Positions 55,090-64,000 of a stretch of 64,000 nt of DNA are shown piece by piece. This DNA comes from Pelomicrobium methylotrophicum (GTDB lineage: Bacteria; Pseudomonadota; Gammaproteobacteria; Burkholderiales; UBA6910), in assembly GCF_008014345.1 (NCBI RefSeq), contig NZ_VPFL01000013.1:36190-100189 (forward strand), written 5' to 3'. Under the pieces are notes generated by a model. It was not told the DNA's origin. It ran no database searches and saw only the letters and a list, made by a program, of their open reading frames with translations. Both the position numbers and the translations under genes were made by a program. Each line of letters starts with the position of its first letter. The first letter of the stretch is position 1.

Positions 55090-56741
55090 GGCTTCCTCAC
55101 CACCACATGCTCCCGATTGGAGGCGATGACCTCCATGGGAAGCCCCTTGCGCTGCAGCTCAAGGTAAGTCTCGGGCGGCATGAGGGCGAGCGCGGCAGGC
55201 TGCTTGTTCCAGGCGGCGATGAAGCCGGCCAGATCGGCAATTCCCTTGTCCGGCTCCTGCCGCAGGCCGAATTGCAGTTCTCCCTCGAACTCCACCGGAA
55301 TGACCGTCCGCTTGATGTAGAACGGGATCGTCTGTTCGTAGAGACGAACGCTGTAGACCGGGATCCCGGGCCGCAGGAACGGTTCCATCTTACGGGCGAG
55401 GAAGTAGCCGGACTTTTCCGCGGACAGGGTATCGTGCCCGGTCACCGCCAGCTGGCTAGCGACAAGGCCGGCCAGCGCCAAGACCGTCACCGCCTGACGG
55501 ACCTTGCCGCGCCGGCTCAGTACGGCAGCGGCGAAGGCCGCCAGCAAGGCCACCAGCGACGCGGCCGCGATCCATTGCCCGTAGGCCGCGTAGAGCTCGG
55601 CGGGCACCTTGGGGCTCCCGAGCACTTTCAGCCTCGGCGCAACCCACAGCCCGAGCGCGCCTACCACTGCCAGGGGGAGGCAGTACCAGAACACTCTCGC
55701 GCCGCTTGCTCGGGTGAGCTGTACGCCCATGAGCAGCGCCAAGGCGGGAAAGACCGGCAGGATATAGGAGGGCAGCTTGGAGCCCGACAGGCTGAAAAAG
55801 ACGAAGATCGTGAGCGCCCAGGCCAGCAGGAAGCGCTGCGGGCGGAAGGCGGGCGATTGCGCCACCTCCCCGCGCCAGGCGTTCGCCAGCGTGTCCAACA
55901 GCAACACCACCCAAGGCAGGATCCCCAGAAGCAGGATGGGGATAAAGAACCACCACGGCTGATAGCGGCCGTGGACCTGGGTCAGGAACCGCTCGAAGTG
56001 CTCATGCACGAAGAAGAACCGGAAAAACTCGGGATTGGCAGCGCTTACTGCGACGAACCACGGTGCGGCGAGCAGTAAGAACAGAGGCAATCCGGTCGCA
56101 AGTCGCAGGCGCTTCCAGGGCGACCAGTCCCCCTCCAGCAGTGAATAGAACGCGAGCGCAAGCGCCGGGAGCACCACGCCCATGAGCCCCTTGCTAAGCA
56201 CGGACAGCGCCGCCGCGCCCCACGCCACCCACATCCAGTGCCTTTTTTCTTTTTCGCTCGCGATGTCCCCTTGGGCGAACAGGAACGCGACCAACGCCAG
56301 TGTCATGAAGAAAGTGACCCCCATGTCGAGGGTATTGATATGACCGACGATGACAAACAGCAGGCTGCTGCCCAGAATCATCGCCGCGTACAGCCCCGCC
56401 TGATGGCCGAAAAGCCGTTGTCCGGCAAAAAAAACCAGCAGCACGCAGGCAAAGCCGGTAAGCGCGCTCCACAGACGTGCGGTCCAGTGCCGTTCGCCGA
56501 ACAGACGATACGCTGTCGCCGTGACCCAGTACTGAAGGGGGGGCTTCTCGAAGTACTTGAGCCCGTTAAGACGTGGTGTCACCCAGTCCCCGTTCGCCGT
56601 CATCTCCCGGGGAATTTCCGCGTAACGGCCTTCGTCCGGCTGCACGAGCTTTCGGTATTCCAGATTGCTGAACCAGACGGCGCTTGCCAGCAACAGGAGC
56701 AGCCCTATTCCGACCCGAGGCCAAGCATTGATCACCGTCAT
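55086..56741 (-). CDS. arnT: Lipid A 4-amino-4-deoxy-L-arabinose transferase ArnT
   Basis: A 551-residue GT39/GT83 membrane glycosyltransferase with about 12 helices. RKLVQPDEGRYAEIPREM holds the conserved Asp-Glu of the first periplasmic loop, and GDWVTPRLNGLKYFEKPPLQYW is the ArnT/PMT-like signature. It moves the amino sugar from the carrier lipid to lipid A, lowering the negative charge and reducing polymyxin binding. It is the first gene of the operon here, which is unusual compared with arnBCADTEF. Confidence 0.9.
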   Translation of the reverse strand: MTVINAWPRVGIGLLLLLASAVWFSNLEYRKLVQPDEGRYAEIPREMTANGDWVTPRLNGLKYFEKPPLQYWVTATAYRLFGERHWTARLWSALTGFACVLLVFFAGQRLFGHQAGLYAAMILGSSLLFVIVGHINTLDMGVTFFMTLALVAFLFAQGDIASEKEKRHWMWVAWGAAALSVLSKGLMGVVLPALALAFYSLLEGDWSPWKRLRLATGLPLFLLLAAPWFVAVSAANPEFFRFFFVHEHFERFLTQVHGRYQPWWFFIPILLLGILPWVVLLLDTLANAWRGEVAQSPAFRPQRFLLAWALTIFVFFSLSGSKLPSYILPVFPALALLMGVQLTRASGARVFWYCLPLAVVGALGLWVAPRLKVLGSPKVPAELYAAYGQWIAAASLVALLAAFAAAVLSRRGKVRQAVTVLALAGLVASQLAVTGHDTLSAEKSGYFLARKMEPFLRPGIPVYSVRLYEQTIPFYIKRTVIPVEFEGELQFGLRQEPDKGIADLAGFIAAWNKQPAALALMPPETYLELQRKGLPMEVIASNREHVVVRKP

Positions 56742-57031
56742 GGCGTTCCCACGTTCCCATCAAAATTCCGCTCGGCCTGGAGGAGGCGCAAGCTTTCGCT
56801 TTCTCCTTGACCAGGCAGGTTTCGTTGGCGGCCCCGTACTGCCGGTTGGCCGAATGGCATGCCGCGCACCCCTCGCTTCGTGACGCGCTAAGGACGTGGC
56901 GCGCATGTTAATCCCCCAAGCGTGGAGGAACCGTCAGTGCATCGTGAGGTTTTTGTGAGGTCCTTGTGAGGTCCCGCCGGCCTCTAGCGGGGCGGCTCGA
57001 GGCGGCAGGTCGGTCGGGAACTACCGCGGGC
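56742..57031 (-). promoter_or_regulatory. Promoter region of the arn operon
   Basis: A 290-base gap between xseA and arnT with no supported gene. Three 11-bp-spaced direct repeats at 56944-56974 suggest binding of an OmpR/PmrA-type response regulator about 200 bases upstream of arnT; a long untranslated leader or an upstream site is implied. Confidence 0.5.
56944..56974 (-). promoter_or_regulatory. Three direct repeats with 11-bp period, candidate response-regulator operator
   Basis: GTGAGGT occurs at 56944 and 56955 and again at 56966, exactly 11 bases apart. PmrA-, PhoP- and OmpR-type regulators bind direct half-sites with this period, although the half-site here differs from the enteric PmrA box. 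Confidence 0.5.
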
Positions 57032-58381
57032 TTACCGAGGGTCGCCCTTGTCTTCGACCCGCGATCGCGCCCAGCCGGAGGCGAAAGTGAGCCACAGGGG
57101 CTCGCCTACCGCGAGTTGGTCTGCCTTGCGCACGATGACCCCGTCCTGCTTGCGTACGATGCTGTAGCCGCGTTCGAGCACGTGCTGGGGATTCAAATGG
57201 GCGAGGTGCGCCGCAAGCCGATCAAGCTCCCGTTCGGTGCGCGACAGCACTTGCGTCACCGCCCGCGCGAGGCGTCCCCGCCACATCTGCTGCGCCTTCA
57301 GGAGCGCTCCGATGTCGGGGCGCGCCCGCTGCAGGCGCATCCCGAGCTGTTCCACCCATCGCGCTTTTCCCTCCAGGGCTCGACGGTGAGCGCCATGCAG
57401 CCGCCGCGACAGCTCCGCCAGGCGCACCGACTGGGCTTGCAGGCGCTCGCCAGGGTGCGTGAGCCGCCGGGCCAGATAGTCGAGCTGTTGCATGCGCATC
57501 TCAATCCGGCGCGCCGCACCGCGGCGCAGGCGCCGCGCCAGGGTTTCGACGCGAGCCAGAAGATCGATACGGCTGGGGCTCACGAGCTCCGCGGCCGCCG
57601 TGGGAGTGGGCGCGCGCCGGTCGGCGACGAAATCAGCGATGGTGAAATCGGTCTCGTGGCCCACGCCCGCCACCACCGGAATGGGACAGGCAGCGATCGC
57701 CCGGGCGACCACCTCCTCGTTGAATGCCCACAGGTCTTCCATGCTGCCGCCGCCCCGGCACAGGATGAGGACGTCGCACTCCGCCCGCTCGCCCGCGAGG
57801 CGAAGAGCCGCAGCGATCTGCTGGGCGGCGCCCTCCCCCTGCACCGGCGTTGGATAGATGATCACTGGCAGCGACGGCAGGCGTCGCCTGAGGGTGGCGA
57901 GCACGTCGCGCAGCGCCGCCGCCTGAGGCGACGTGACGATGCCCACTTGGCGCGGAAACACGGGAATGGAACGCTTGCGCGCCGGATCGAGCAAACCTTC
58001 CCGCTCCAGCTGGCGTTTCAGGCGCTCGAACGCCTCGTACAGCGCGCCCAAGCCGGCGCGACGCATGGTTTCCACGTTGAGCTGGAACTCGCCGCGGGCC
58101 TCGAACAAGGTCACGAGGGCCCGCACCTCCACCAGGGCGCCATCCTCCGGCTGCCAGTCCAGGTACTGGTTGCGGTGCCGGAACATCACGCAGCGCACCT
58201 GCGCGTCCCGGTCCTTCAGGGCGAAGTACCAATGGCCTGACTCGTAGCGTTTGAGGTTGGAGATCTCGCCGCGGACCCACAGCAGCGGGTACGTTTGTTC
58301 GAGAAGGGCGCGGGTTGCGCGGTTGAGTTCGGAAACCGTGAGCACCAGCGACGGATCGGCGTAGAGGCGGGTGAGATCCAC
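57032..58381 (-). CDS. xseA: Exodeoxyribonuclease VII large subunit XseA
   Basis: A 449-residue protein: an N-terminal OB fold (LWVRGEISNLKRYESGHWYFALKD), then the catalytic domain with GLLDPARKRSIPVFPRQVGIVTS, LILCRGGGSMEDLWAFNEE and PVVAGVGHETDFTIADFVADRRAPTPTAAAEL. A coiled-coil region (about 285-400) is followed by a C-terminal segment binding XseB. It is full length. Confidence 0.95.
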   Translation of the reverse strand: MDLTRLYADPSLVLTVSELNRATRALLEQTYPLLWVRGEISNLKRYESGHWYFALKDRDAQVRCVMFRHRNQYLDWQPEDGALVEVRALVTLFEARGEFQLNVETMRRAGLGALYEAFERLKRQLEREGLLDPARKRSIPVFPRQVGIVTSPQAAALRDVLATLRRRLPSLPVIIYPTPVQGEGAAQQIAAALRLAGERAECDVLILCRGGGSMEDLWAFNEEVVARAIAACPIPVVAGVGHETDFTIADFVADRRAPTPTAAAELVSPSRIDLLARVETLARRLRRGAARRIEMRMQQLDYLARRLTHPGERLQAQSVRLAELSRRLHGAHRRALEGKARWVEQLGMRLQRARPDIGALLKAQQMWRGRLARAVTQVLSRTERELDRLAAHLAHLNPQHVLERGYSIVRKQDGVIVRKADQLAVGEPLWLTFASGWARSRVEDKGDPR

Positions 58382-58743
58382 TTGACAGACCCTTTAATCC
58401 ACATTCTCGGCGCTGCGACGGGCTTGCGCGTGGATGCCCCCGGAAAATCCCTTCGAGCGCCGCTTGTTATCGTATAACAATTTGAATAATATAGAAAAAA
58501 TCAGGCGTTCAAAAATTAATCGCGACAAAAAAATTCTTGTGAGGGGGGCCACTTAGCCCGCATTTTTACAGACTACCCACAAAGTTATCCACAGACTTTG
58601 TGGACAACGGTTCAGGGGCCACGCCGGGACCGCCGGCAGGCAAGCACGCGTAACGCTTTGACGCATCGCGCAGCTTGCCCCGCTCGATGCTTACGGATAG
58701 AGTTACGACATTTTTTTCCGTTCCAGCCAGAGGGAGCACGCGT
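58382..58743. promoter_or_regulatory. Intergenic region between xseA and exbB with AT-rich tract and DnaA-box hairpin
   Basis: 362 bases with no supported gene. An AT-rich stretch (58465-58535) is followed by an inverted repeat (CCACAAAG at 58577-58584, CTTTGTGG at 58596-58603) whose loop holds TTATCCACA, the DnaA-box consensus. It should also carry divergent promoters for xseA and exbB. Confidence 0.45.
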
Positions 58744-59352
58744 TTGTTCGCCCTGATCGAAGCGGCCGGCTGGCCGATCTGGTTTCTCATCGTCGCCTCG
58801 ATTGTGGCTGTGGCCATTATCGGCGAACGGCTGTGGTCTTTGCGGCAGAGCCAAGTGGTGCCGAAGGATCTCCTTCCCAAGGTGGTGCAGGAATACCGGA
58901 AAAACGGCGTCACCGAGGAGCTGATTGCGCGTCTTAACCAAGGCCCGGTGCTGGGACGCGTGTTCGCCGCCGGCCTCAAGAACATCAGAAGCTCGCGCGA
59001 AGTCATCAAGGACTCCATCGAGGAAGCCGGCCGCGCCGCCACCCAGGAGCTGGACCGTTTTCTCACCACCCTCGGAAGCATCGCCGCGGTCGCGCCGCTC
59101 CTCGGCCTGTTCGGGACAGTCGTGGGGATGATCGAGATCTTCGGTTCCCAGACCCCCACGGGCAGCAACCCGATCCAGCTCGGTCACGGCATCTCGATCG
59201 CCCTCTACAACACCGCCTTCGGCATCCTGGTGGCGGTGCCCAGCATTCTCTTCTATCGCTACTTCCGCGCCAAGGTGGACGCGATGGTGGTGGAAATGGA
59301 GCTCCAGGCGATCAAGCTGGTGGAGGTCCTGCTCGGCGAGCGAAAGGCCTAG
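58744..59352 (+). CDS. exbB: ExbB/TolQ-family proton channel subunit
   Basis: A 202-residue MotA/TolQ/ExbB protein with three membrane helices (LFALIEAAGWPIWFLIVASIVAVAIIGERLW; LTTLGSIAAVAPLLGLFGTVVGMIEIF; ALYNTAFGILVAVPSILFY). TTG 58744 was chosen because GAGGGAG sits 6 bases upstream and it gives the usual start. With ExbD it powers TonB or a Tol-like system. It lies 7 bp before exbD. Confidence 0.9.
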   Translation: MFALIEAAGWPIWFLIVASIVAVAIIGERLWSLRQSQVVPKDLLPKVVQEYRKNGVTEELIARLNQGPVLGRVFAAGLKNIRSSREVIKDSIEEAGRAATQELDRFLTTLGSIAAVAPLLGLFGTVVGMIEIFGSQTPTGSNPIQLGHGISIALYNTAFGILVAVPSILFYRYFRAKVDAMVVEMELQAIKLVEVLLGERKA

Positions 59353-59359
59353 CACCCCC

Positions 59360-59779
59360 ATGAACTTCCAGCGCGGACGACAGAAAGATGAGCCCCGGAT
59401 CGATTTCGTTCCGCTCATCGACGTGCTGCTGGTGATCCTGATTTTCCTCATGGTCACCACCACCTACAGCCGTTTCTCGGAACTGCAGATCAATTTGCCG
59501 GAAGCAGGCGCGGTCACCCCCGCCGAGCGGCCCAACGAAATCACGGTCGCCGTCGATCCCGCGGGACAATACGTGGTCAACAACCAACCGGTCAACTTTA
59601 CCGGCGTCGAGGCGCTGTCCCAGAGCCTGCGGCGGGCCGCGCCCGCCGGCGCCGAGCCGGTGGTCGTGATCGCGGCCGATGCCCGGGCATCGCACCAGTC
59701 CGTTGTGAACGTCATGGAGGCCGCGCGCATCGCCGGCTTCAACCGGATCACGTTCACGACCCGGACGCGGGAGCGGTGA
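59360..59779 (+). CDS. exbD: ExbD/TolR-family protein
   Basis: A 139-residue protein with one membrane helix after a short basic N-terminus: RIDFVPLIDVLLVILIFLMVTTTY holds the conserved Asp that carries protons. A periplasmic domain follows (VAVDPAGQYVVNNQPV, VVIAADARASHQSVVNVMEAARIAGF). Its TGA stop lies at the first base of a repeat element. Confidence 0.93.
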   Translation: MNFQRGRQKDEPRIDFVPLIDVLLVILIFLMVTTTYSRFSELQINLPEAGAVTPAERPNEITVAVDPAGQYVVNNQPVNFTGVEALSQSLRRAAPAGAEPVVVIAADARASHQSVVNVMEAARIAGFNRITFTTRTRER

Positions 59780-59882
59780 AACGTGGAGCGTGCAACGTAA
59801 AAGGGGAAACGCCGGCCATCCTCGTTGTCGTGCAAGCGCTTGCCGCATCGCGGACGCCGTTTCACCTTTCACATTTCACGTG
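59776..59882. repeat. Inverted-repeat intergenic element at the exbD stop codon
   Basis: It begins GTGAAACGTGGAGCGTG and ends with TTTCACATTTCACGTG about 105 bases later. The first TGA is the exbD stop. It matches the element after pntAA in sequence start and in position relative to the stop codon. Confidence 0.5.
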
Positions 59883-59906
59883 TTTTCGGATCCCTACGGC
59901 TCCTCA

Positions 59907-61004
59907 TTGCCGGCCCTCCTTGTGGCCGACTTGCGCGACCGGCTTGGCGGACACGGTCGCCGGGCCAACGCCCGCTGGGGTTTCCTGCGCCCTCCTGCCG
60001 GTGGCAAGGTGGTGTGGATTGCCGCGGGCAACGATTACCGCAGCGTGCGACTCGGCGTCGAGCTCACCCGCGCGATCCGCGACAAGCGGCTGGACCTGCG
60101 GCTCATTCTCACCTTCGAGCGCGAGTACCCCGAGGCGCTGGCGCCGCTTGCCGAGCTTCCCCGGACCGGCTGGGGATTCGGCCCCTGCGATCACCCCTCC
60201 GCGGTGCGCCGCACGCTGCGGCGCTTGAACCCGCTGGGAATCGTATTCGCCGGCGTAGGCCCGCGGCGCCACCTGGCCGGGGCCACGGCGAGCCTGCCCC
60301 ATCGACTGCTGGTGGGAGTTGCGGGCGCAGCGGCAGCAGCTTTCGAGCGCGTCTACCCTTTCAACGAGGAGGAGGCTGTCTCCGCGGGCGACACCGCCGC
60401 ACCGGCCGCCCACCTGCTCACGCTGATCATGCCCTCTCAGGTGGACCCCAACTTCGCCGCGTTGGCGAACGGACCCCGGAGCCGCACCTTCTGGTGGTGG
60501 CACGGGACGAACCCTCGGGCGCTGACCGGCTTCGTAGCGTGCTACCGCGAGGCCTTTCCCCGCGAGCCCCTGTTCGTCACCGGGATCGCACCCCAGGAAG
60601 CGCCCACGGCAGGTCTCTATCCCATCAGCACCTGGGATAGGACGCCTCTGCCGGACGGCGCCCTCGTGGCCGTGGACGACCCGGCGTGGCTGCCCGCCGT
60701 CGCGGCCGCTTGCACTGCCGTCCACTTCGACGCACGCGACGACGACTGCCTGTGGCAAGCGCTGGGTGGCGGAGCAGCGGCGAGTCGCCGGGCCGGGATC
60801 GTCCTGCCCAAGGCAGTCCTCGCCCCCATCGTCCGGCAGATCGACAGCGCCACCGAGGTCGTCCGCGCGTGGCGCACCTACCGGGATGATCCGCTCCTCG
60901 CGCGCCAGCTCCGAGATCAAGCACGCCAGGCGTTCTGGGCGGAGCGACGGCTCGCCGCGAGCGTGCGCGATGAGCTCCTGGAGCGGGTTTTCAACTGGGA
61001 TTGA
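59907..61004 (+). CDS. Divergent WaaA/GT-B-like glycosyltransferase homologue
   Basis: About 365 residues. RRANARWGFLRPPAGGKVVWIAAGNDYRSVRLGVELTRAI resembles the N-terminal domain of Kdo transferases (WaaA), and GALVAVDDPAWLPAVAAACTAVHFD with the ending resembles their second Rossmann domain, but normal WaaA active-site motifs are not evident. Its place among lpxK, ycaR-like and kdsB genes supports an envelope sugar role. The start is uncertain: TTG 59907 and GTG 59922 are candidates. An ELM1-like protein is another possibility. Confidence 0.45.
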   Translation: MPALLVADLRDRLGGHGRRANARWGFLRPPAGGKVVWIAAGNDYRSVRLGVELTRAIRDKRLDLRLILTFEREYPEALAPLAELPRTGWGFGPCDHPSAVRRTLRRLNPLGIVFAGVGPRRHLAGATASLPHRLLVGVAGAAAAAFERVYPFNEEEAVSAGDTAAPAAHLLTLIMPSQVDPNFAALANGPRSRTFWWWHGTNPRALTGFVACYREAFPREPLFVTGIAPQEAPTAGLYPISTWDRTPLPDGALVAVDDPAWLPAVAAACTAVHFDARDDDCLWQALGGGAAASRRAGIVLPKAVLAPIVRQIDSATEVVRAWRTYRDDPLLARQLRDQARQAFWAERRLAASVRDELLERVFNWD

Positions 61005-61050
61005 GCCGAAGAGCGTGTACCATTCATCGATCCCTTCTTTGCGTTGCACC

Positions 61051-62070
61051 GTGACGGCCGCCGCCCTCTGGATCGAGCAACACTGGCGCCGGAGCACTTG
61101 GCTCACAGCCCTCTTGGCGCCGTTGAGCCTGCTGTTCGGCGCCGCGGCGGGCGCCCGTCGCGCCCTGTACCGGGCGGGAGTGCTGCGGCCCGTGCGGCTC
61201 CCCGTTCCGCTCATCGTGGTCGGCAACCTCACGGTGGGCGGTACCGGCAAGACCCCGTTCGTCATCTGGCTCGCGCAGCGCTTGCGCAGCCAGGGATGGC
61301 GACCCGGCATCGTGAGCCGCGGCCACGGCGCCGCCGAGGCTGGCCCCGCGCCGGTCGCCGCCACGTCTGACCCGGCCCGCTTCGGCGACGAGCCCGTGCT
61401 GCTCGCCCGTCGCACCGGGTGCCCGGTATGGATCGGGCGCGACCGGGTCAGCGCAGCCCAGGCGCTCCTCGCCCACCACCCCGAGTGCAACGTGATCATC
61501 TCCGACGACGGCTTGCAGCACTACCGCCTCGGGCGGCAGGTGGAGATCGCTGTCGTAGACGGCGACAAGGGCTTCGGCAACGGGTGGCTGCTTCCGGCAG
61601 GGCCCCTGAGGGAGCGGCCCGCCCGCCTGAACGAAGTGGACTTGGTGGTCGTCAACGGCGAGGCGCGGCACCCCTTTGCCCCGGGGCGGGAGCATCGGAT
61701 GCGCCTTGAGGGCGAGCAGTTCTACCACCTGCTCAACCCCCGCCGTGTGGTCCCAGCCGGTCACTTTCTTGGCAAGCGCCTGCACGCGGTGGCGGGCATC
61801 GGCAACCCACAGCGTTTCTTCGACAGGCTACGCGCCCTGGGGCTGTGCGGCATCTCCCACGCCTTCCCGGATCACCACCGGTTTCGTGCCGACGAGCTCA
61901 GGTTCGCCGACGCGGAAGCGATCCTCATGACCGAGAAGGATGCGATAAAATGCGAAGCCTTCGCCGACGACAGGCACTGGGTGCTCGCCGTCACCGCCGT
62001 GGTCGACCCGGATCCCCTGCCCGCCATCCTCGCCAAGATCGGATACCGCCATGGACCCCAAGCTGCTTGA
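61051..62070 (+). CDS. lpxK: Tetraacyldisaccharide 4'-kinase LpxK
   Basis: A 339-residue membrane-associated P-loop kinase of lipid A synthesis. [24 protein letters not shown] (Walker A), [24 protein letters not shown] and [16 protein letters not shown] (Walker B) are diagnostic. The start is GTG 61051. Its 3' end overlaps the small YcaR-like gene by 20 bp. Confidence 0.95.
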   Translation: MTAAALWIEQHWRRSTWLTALLAPLSLLFGAAAGARRALYRAGVLRPVRLPVPLIVVGNLTVGGTGKTPFVIWLAQRLRSQGWRPGIVSRGHGAAEAGPAPVAATSDPARFGDEPVLLARRTGCPVWIGRDRVSAAQALLAHHPECNVIISDDGLQHYRLGRQVEIAVVDGDKGFGNGWLLPAGPLRERPARLNEVDLVVVNGEARHPFAPGREHRMRLEGEQFYHLLNPRRVVPAGHFLGKRLHAVAGIGNPQRFFDRLRALGLCGISHAFPDHHRFRADELRFADAEAILMTEKDAIKCEAFADDRHWVLAVTAVVDPDPLPAILAKIGYRHGPQAA

Positions 62071-62230
62071 CATTCTGGTGTGCCCGCTGTGCAAAGGCCC
62101 CCTCCTCTACAAGAAGGCCGAGCAGGAGCTGATCTGCAAAGCGGATCGCCTCGCCTACCCGATCCGGGACGCAATTCCGGTCATGCTGGAGGACGAAGCC
62201 CGCAAGCTGGCACCGGAGGAGGAGGTCTGA
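62051..62230 (+). CDS. ycaR: YcaR/Trm112-family small zinc-binding protein
   Basis: 59 residues: [44 protein letters not shown]. The CPLC pair plus a later Cys and the [11 protein letters not shown] strand are typical of the YcaR/Trm112 family. It lies between lpxK and kdsB as in many proteobacteria. Confidence 0.9.
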   Translation: MDPKLLDILVCPLCKGPLLYKKAEQELICKADRLAYPIRDAIPVMLEDEARKLAPEEEV

Positions 62231-62308
62231 CCGGCGGGAGGGGTCGATGGCGAACAGGAACCGCGCCCGTTACACGACTCACCAGGACCCCTTCACGCCC
62301 CTCTTCCC

Positions 62309-63106
62309 ATGACTGACTTCGTCGCCGTCATCCCCGCGCGCTACGCCTCCACACGGCTGCCAGGCAAGCCGCTCGCCGATCTCGCCGGCCGCCCGATGGT
62401 GGTGCGGGTCGCCGAACGGGCCCGCGAAAGCGGGGCAGCCGCCGTGGTGATCGCCACCGACCACGAGGAAATCGCCGCCGCAGCGCGGCGCCACGGCTTC
62501 GAAGCCTGCCTGACGCGGGCCGATCACCGGACGGGGACCGACCGCATCGCCGAGGTGGTGGCGGTGCGGGGCTTCCCGCCCCAGCAGGTCATCGTCAACG
62601 TGCAGGGCGATGAGCCGTTCATCGATCCGGCGCTGATCCGCGAGGCGGCCCATCACCTGCACGCCCATGCGGAAGCGGCCATCGCCACGGCATGCCACCC
62701 CATTCGTGACCTGGAAAGTTTCCTGAGCCCCAGCGTGGTCAAAGTGGTGCTGGACGTCCATGGCTTCGCCCTCTACTTCAGCCGTGCGCCCATCCCGTAC
62801 CCCCGGGACGCCTTCGCCGCGGGCGCCAAAGCGTTGCCCCGGGGCTTGCCGGCGTACCGCCACATCGGCATCTACGCCTACCGGGCGGAATTTTTGACCG
62901 CCTATAGCGGGTTGCCGAAGACCGAAGCGGAGGAATTCGAGGCCCTGGAGCAACTGCGGGCCCTCGCCCACGGTTACCGGATCGCGGTCTGGGTGACCGA
63001 CCGGGCGGCCCCGGCGGGAATCGACACGCCCGAGGACCTGGAGCGGGCGCGTCTGGCGATGGCGAAGGAGGCAGGACACCGTCCTTATGGGTCCCATCAC
63101 AATTAG
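62309..63106 (+). CDS. kdsB: 3-deoxy-manno-octulosonate cytidylyltransferase KdsB
   Basis: A 265-residue enzyme activating Kdo with [64 protein letters not shown] and [11 protein letters not shown] are all present. The slightly extended C-terminus ([10 protein letters not shown]) is not conserved. Confidence 0.96.
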   Translation: MTDFVAVIPARYASTRLPGKPLADLAGRPMVVRVAERARESGAAAVVIATDHEEIAAAARRHGFEACLTRADHRTGTDRIAEVVAVRGFPPQQVIVNVQGDEPFIDPALIREAAHHLHAHAEAAIATACHPIRDLESFLSPSVVKVVLDVHGFALYFSRAPIPYPRDAFAAGAKALPRGLPAYRHIGIYAYRAEFLTAYSGLPKTEAEEFEALEQLRALAHGYRIAVWVTDRAAPAGIDTPEDLERARLAMAKEAGHRPYGSHHN

Positions 63107-63835
<729 letters not shown>

Positions 63836-64000
63836 GGGTCCGGCCCGCGGCAGCTCGAACCTGGAGGTGAGGTCATGTCAGTTGCTCCACCGCGCATCGC
63901 GCGACCCGCGATGCATGAAACTGGGGTTAAATAAGGGGGCGGCGTCCGGCATTGAGGTCGGTTCGTACTTGGTGCGATGAGCCCGTATGTCAGTTGGACC
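63836..64000. other. Downstream of adk to window end
   Basis: A good ribosome-site-like GGAGGTGAGG precedes ATG 63873, but the frame closes after 20 codons (MSVAPPRIARPAMHETGVK). A second ATG near 63977 runs off the window. No gene can be assigned. Confidence 0.3.

Noticed and set aside
58561..58620. Chromosomal origin of replication
   Set aside because: Only one perfect DnaA box and no dnaA, dnaN, gidA or parAB nearby.
63873..63932. 20-codon ORF after adk with a good ribosome site
   Set aside because: Too short and without any recognisable feature; it may be chance in a GC-rich spacer.

Overview
The window is GC-rich (roughly two thirds G+C by eye). Gene content and order (glcDEF with gcl; a three-part pnt transhydrogenase; tamA-tamB; mutL-miaA; exbB-exbD, lpxK, a YcaR-like gene, kdsB and adk) suggest a betaproteobacterium. 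This is an inference from gene content, not a database match. No rRNA or tRNA gene was recognised.

Layout. Positions 1-5143 hold a glycolate/glyoxylate block: the 5' end of gcl on the minus strand, a divergent GntR/FadR-type regulator, then glcD, glcE and glcF. Positions 5227-27816 form a 22-kb type III-B CRISPR-Cas island. From left to right it contains a broken pRiA4b-ORF3-like gene, a 34-repeat array split by a 1.4-kb piece of a phage or conjugative-element polyvalent protein, two cas1-cas2 pairs (one Cas1 looks inactive), a lipoprotein, a CARF-HEPN effector fused to a Csx16 domain, and cmr6, cmr5, cmr4, cmr3, cas10 and cmr1. A second CARF-HEPN effector, an NE0113/Csx14-type CARF protein and cas6 follow. 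All of these cas genes lie on the minus strand. Three PIN-toxin/antitoxin pairs lie between them on the plus strand, one of them with a dead toxin. From 28 kb onward the genes are mostly chromosomal housekeeping functions: PEBP-like protein, peroxiredoxin, DUF4202, queG, tsaE, amiC-type amidase, MscS channel, tamA-tamB, a YbdK-type ligase, a CPA2 antiporter, a VOC protein, pntB/pntAB/pntAA, mutL, miaA, a seven-gene arn lipid A modification operon with ArnA split in two, xseA, and an exbBD-lpxK-kdsB-adk block.

How it works together. The repeat ends in ATTAAGAC when read on the minus strand, which resembles known type III crRNA 5' handles. The array is therefore probably transcribed leftward from beside the cas2-cas1 genes. 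Cas6 would release crRNAs for a complete Cmr1-6 complex. Cas10 keeps both its HD and GGDD motifs, so DNA cleavage and cyclic oligoadenylate synthesis are both plausible. Those second messengers would act on the two CARF-HEPN proteins and the Csx14-type protein. The Csx16 domain fused to one effector may be a built-in off-switch. The main points of interest are this fusion, the three interleaved toxin-antitoxin pairs, the doubled adaptation module, a spacer made largely of repeat sequence, and the polyvalent-protein fragment inside the array.
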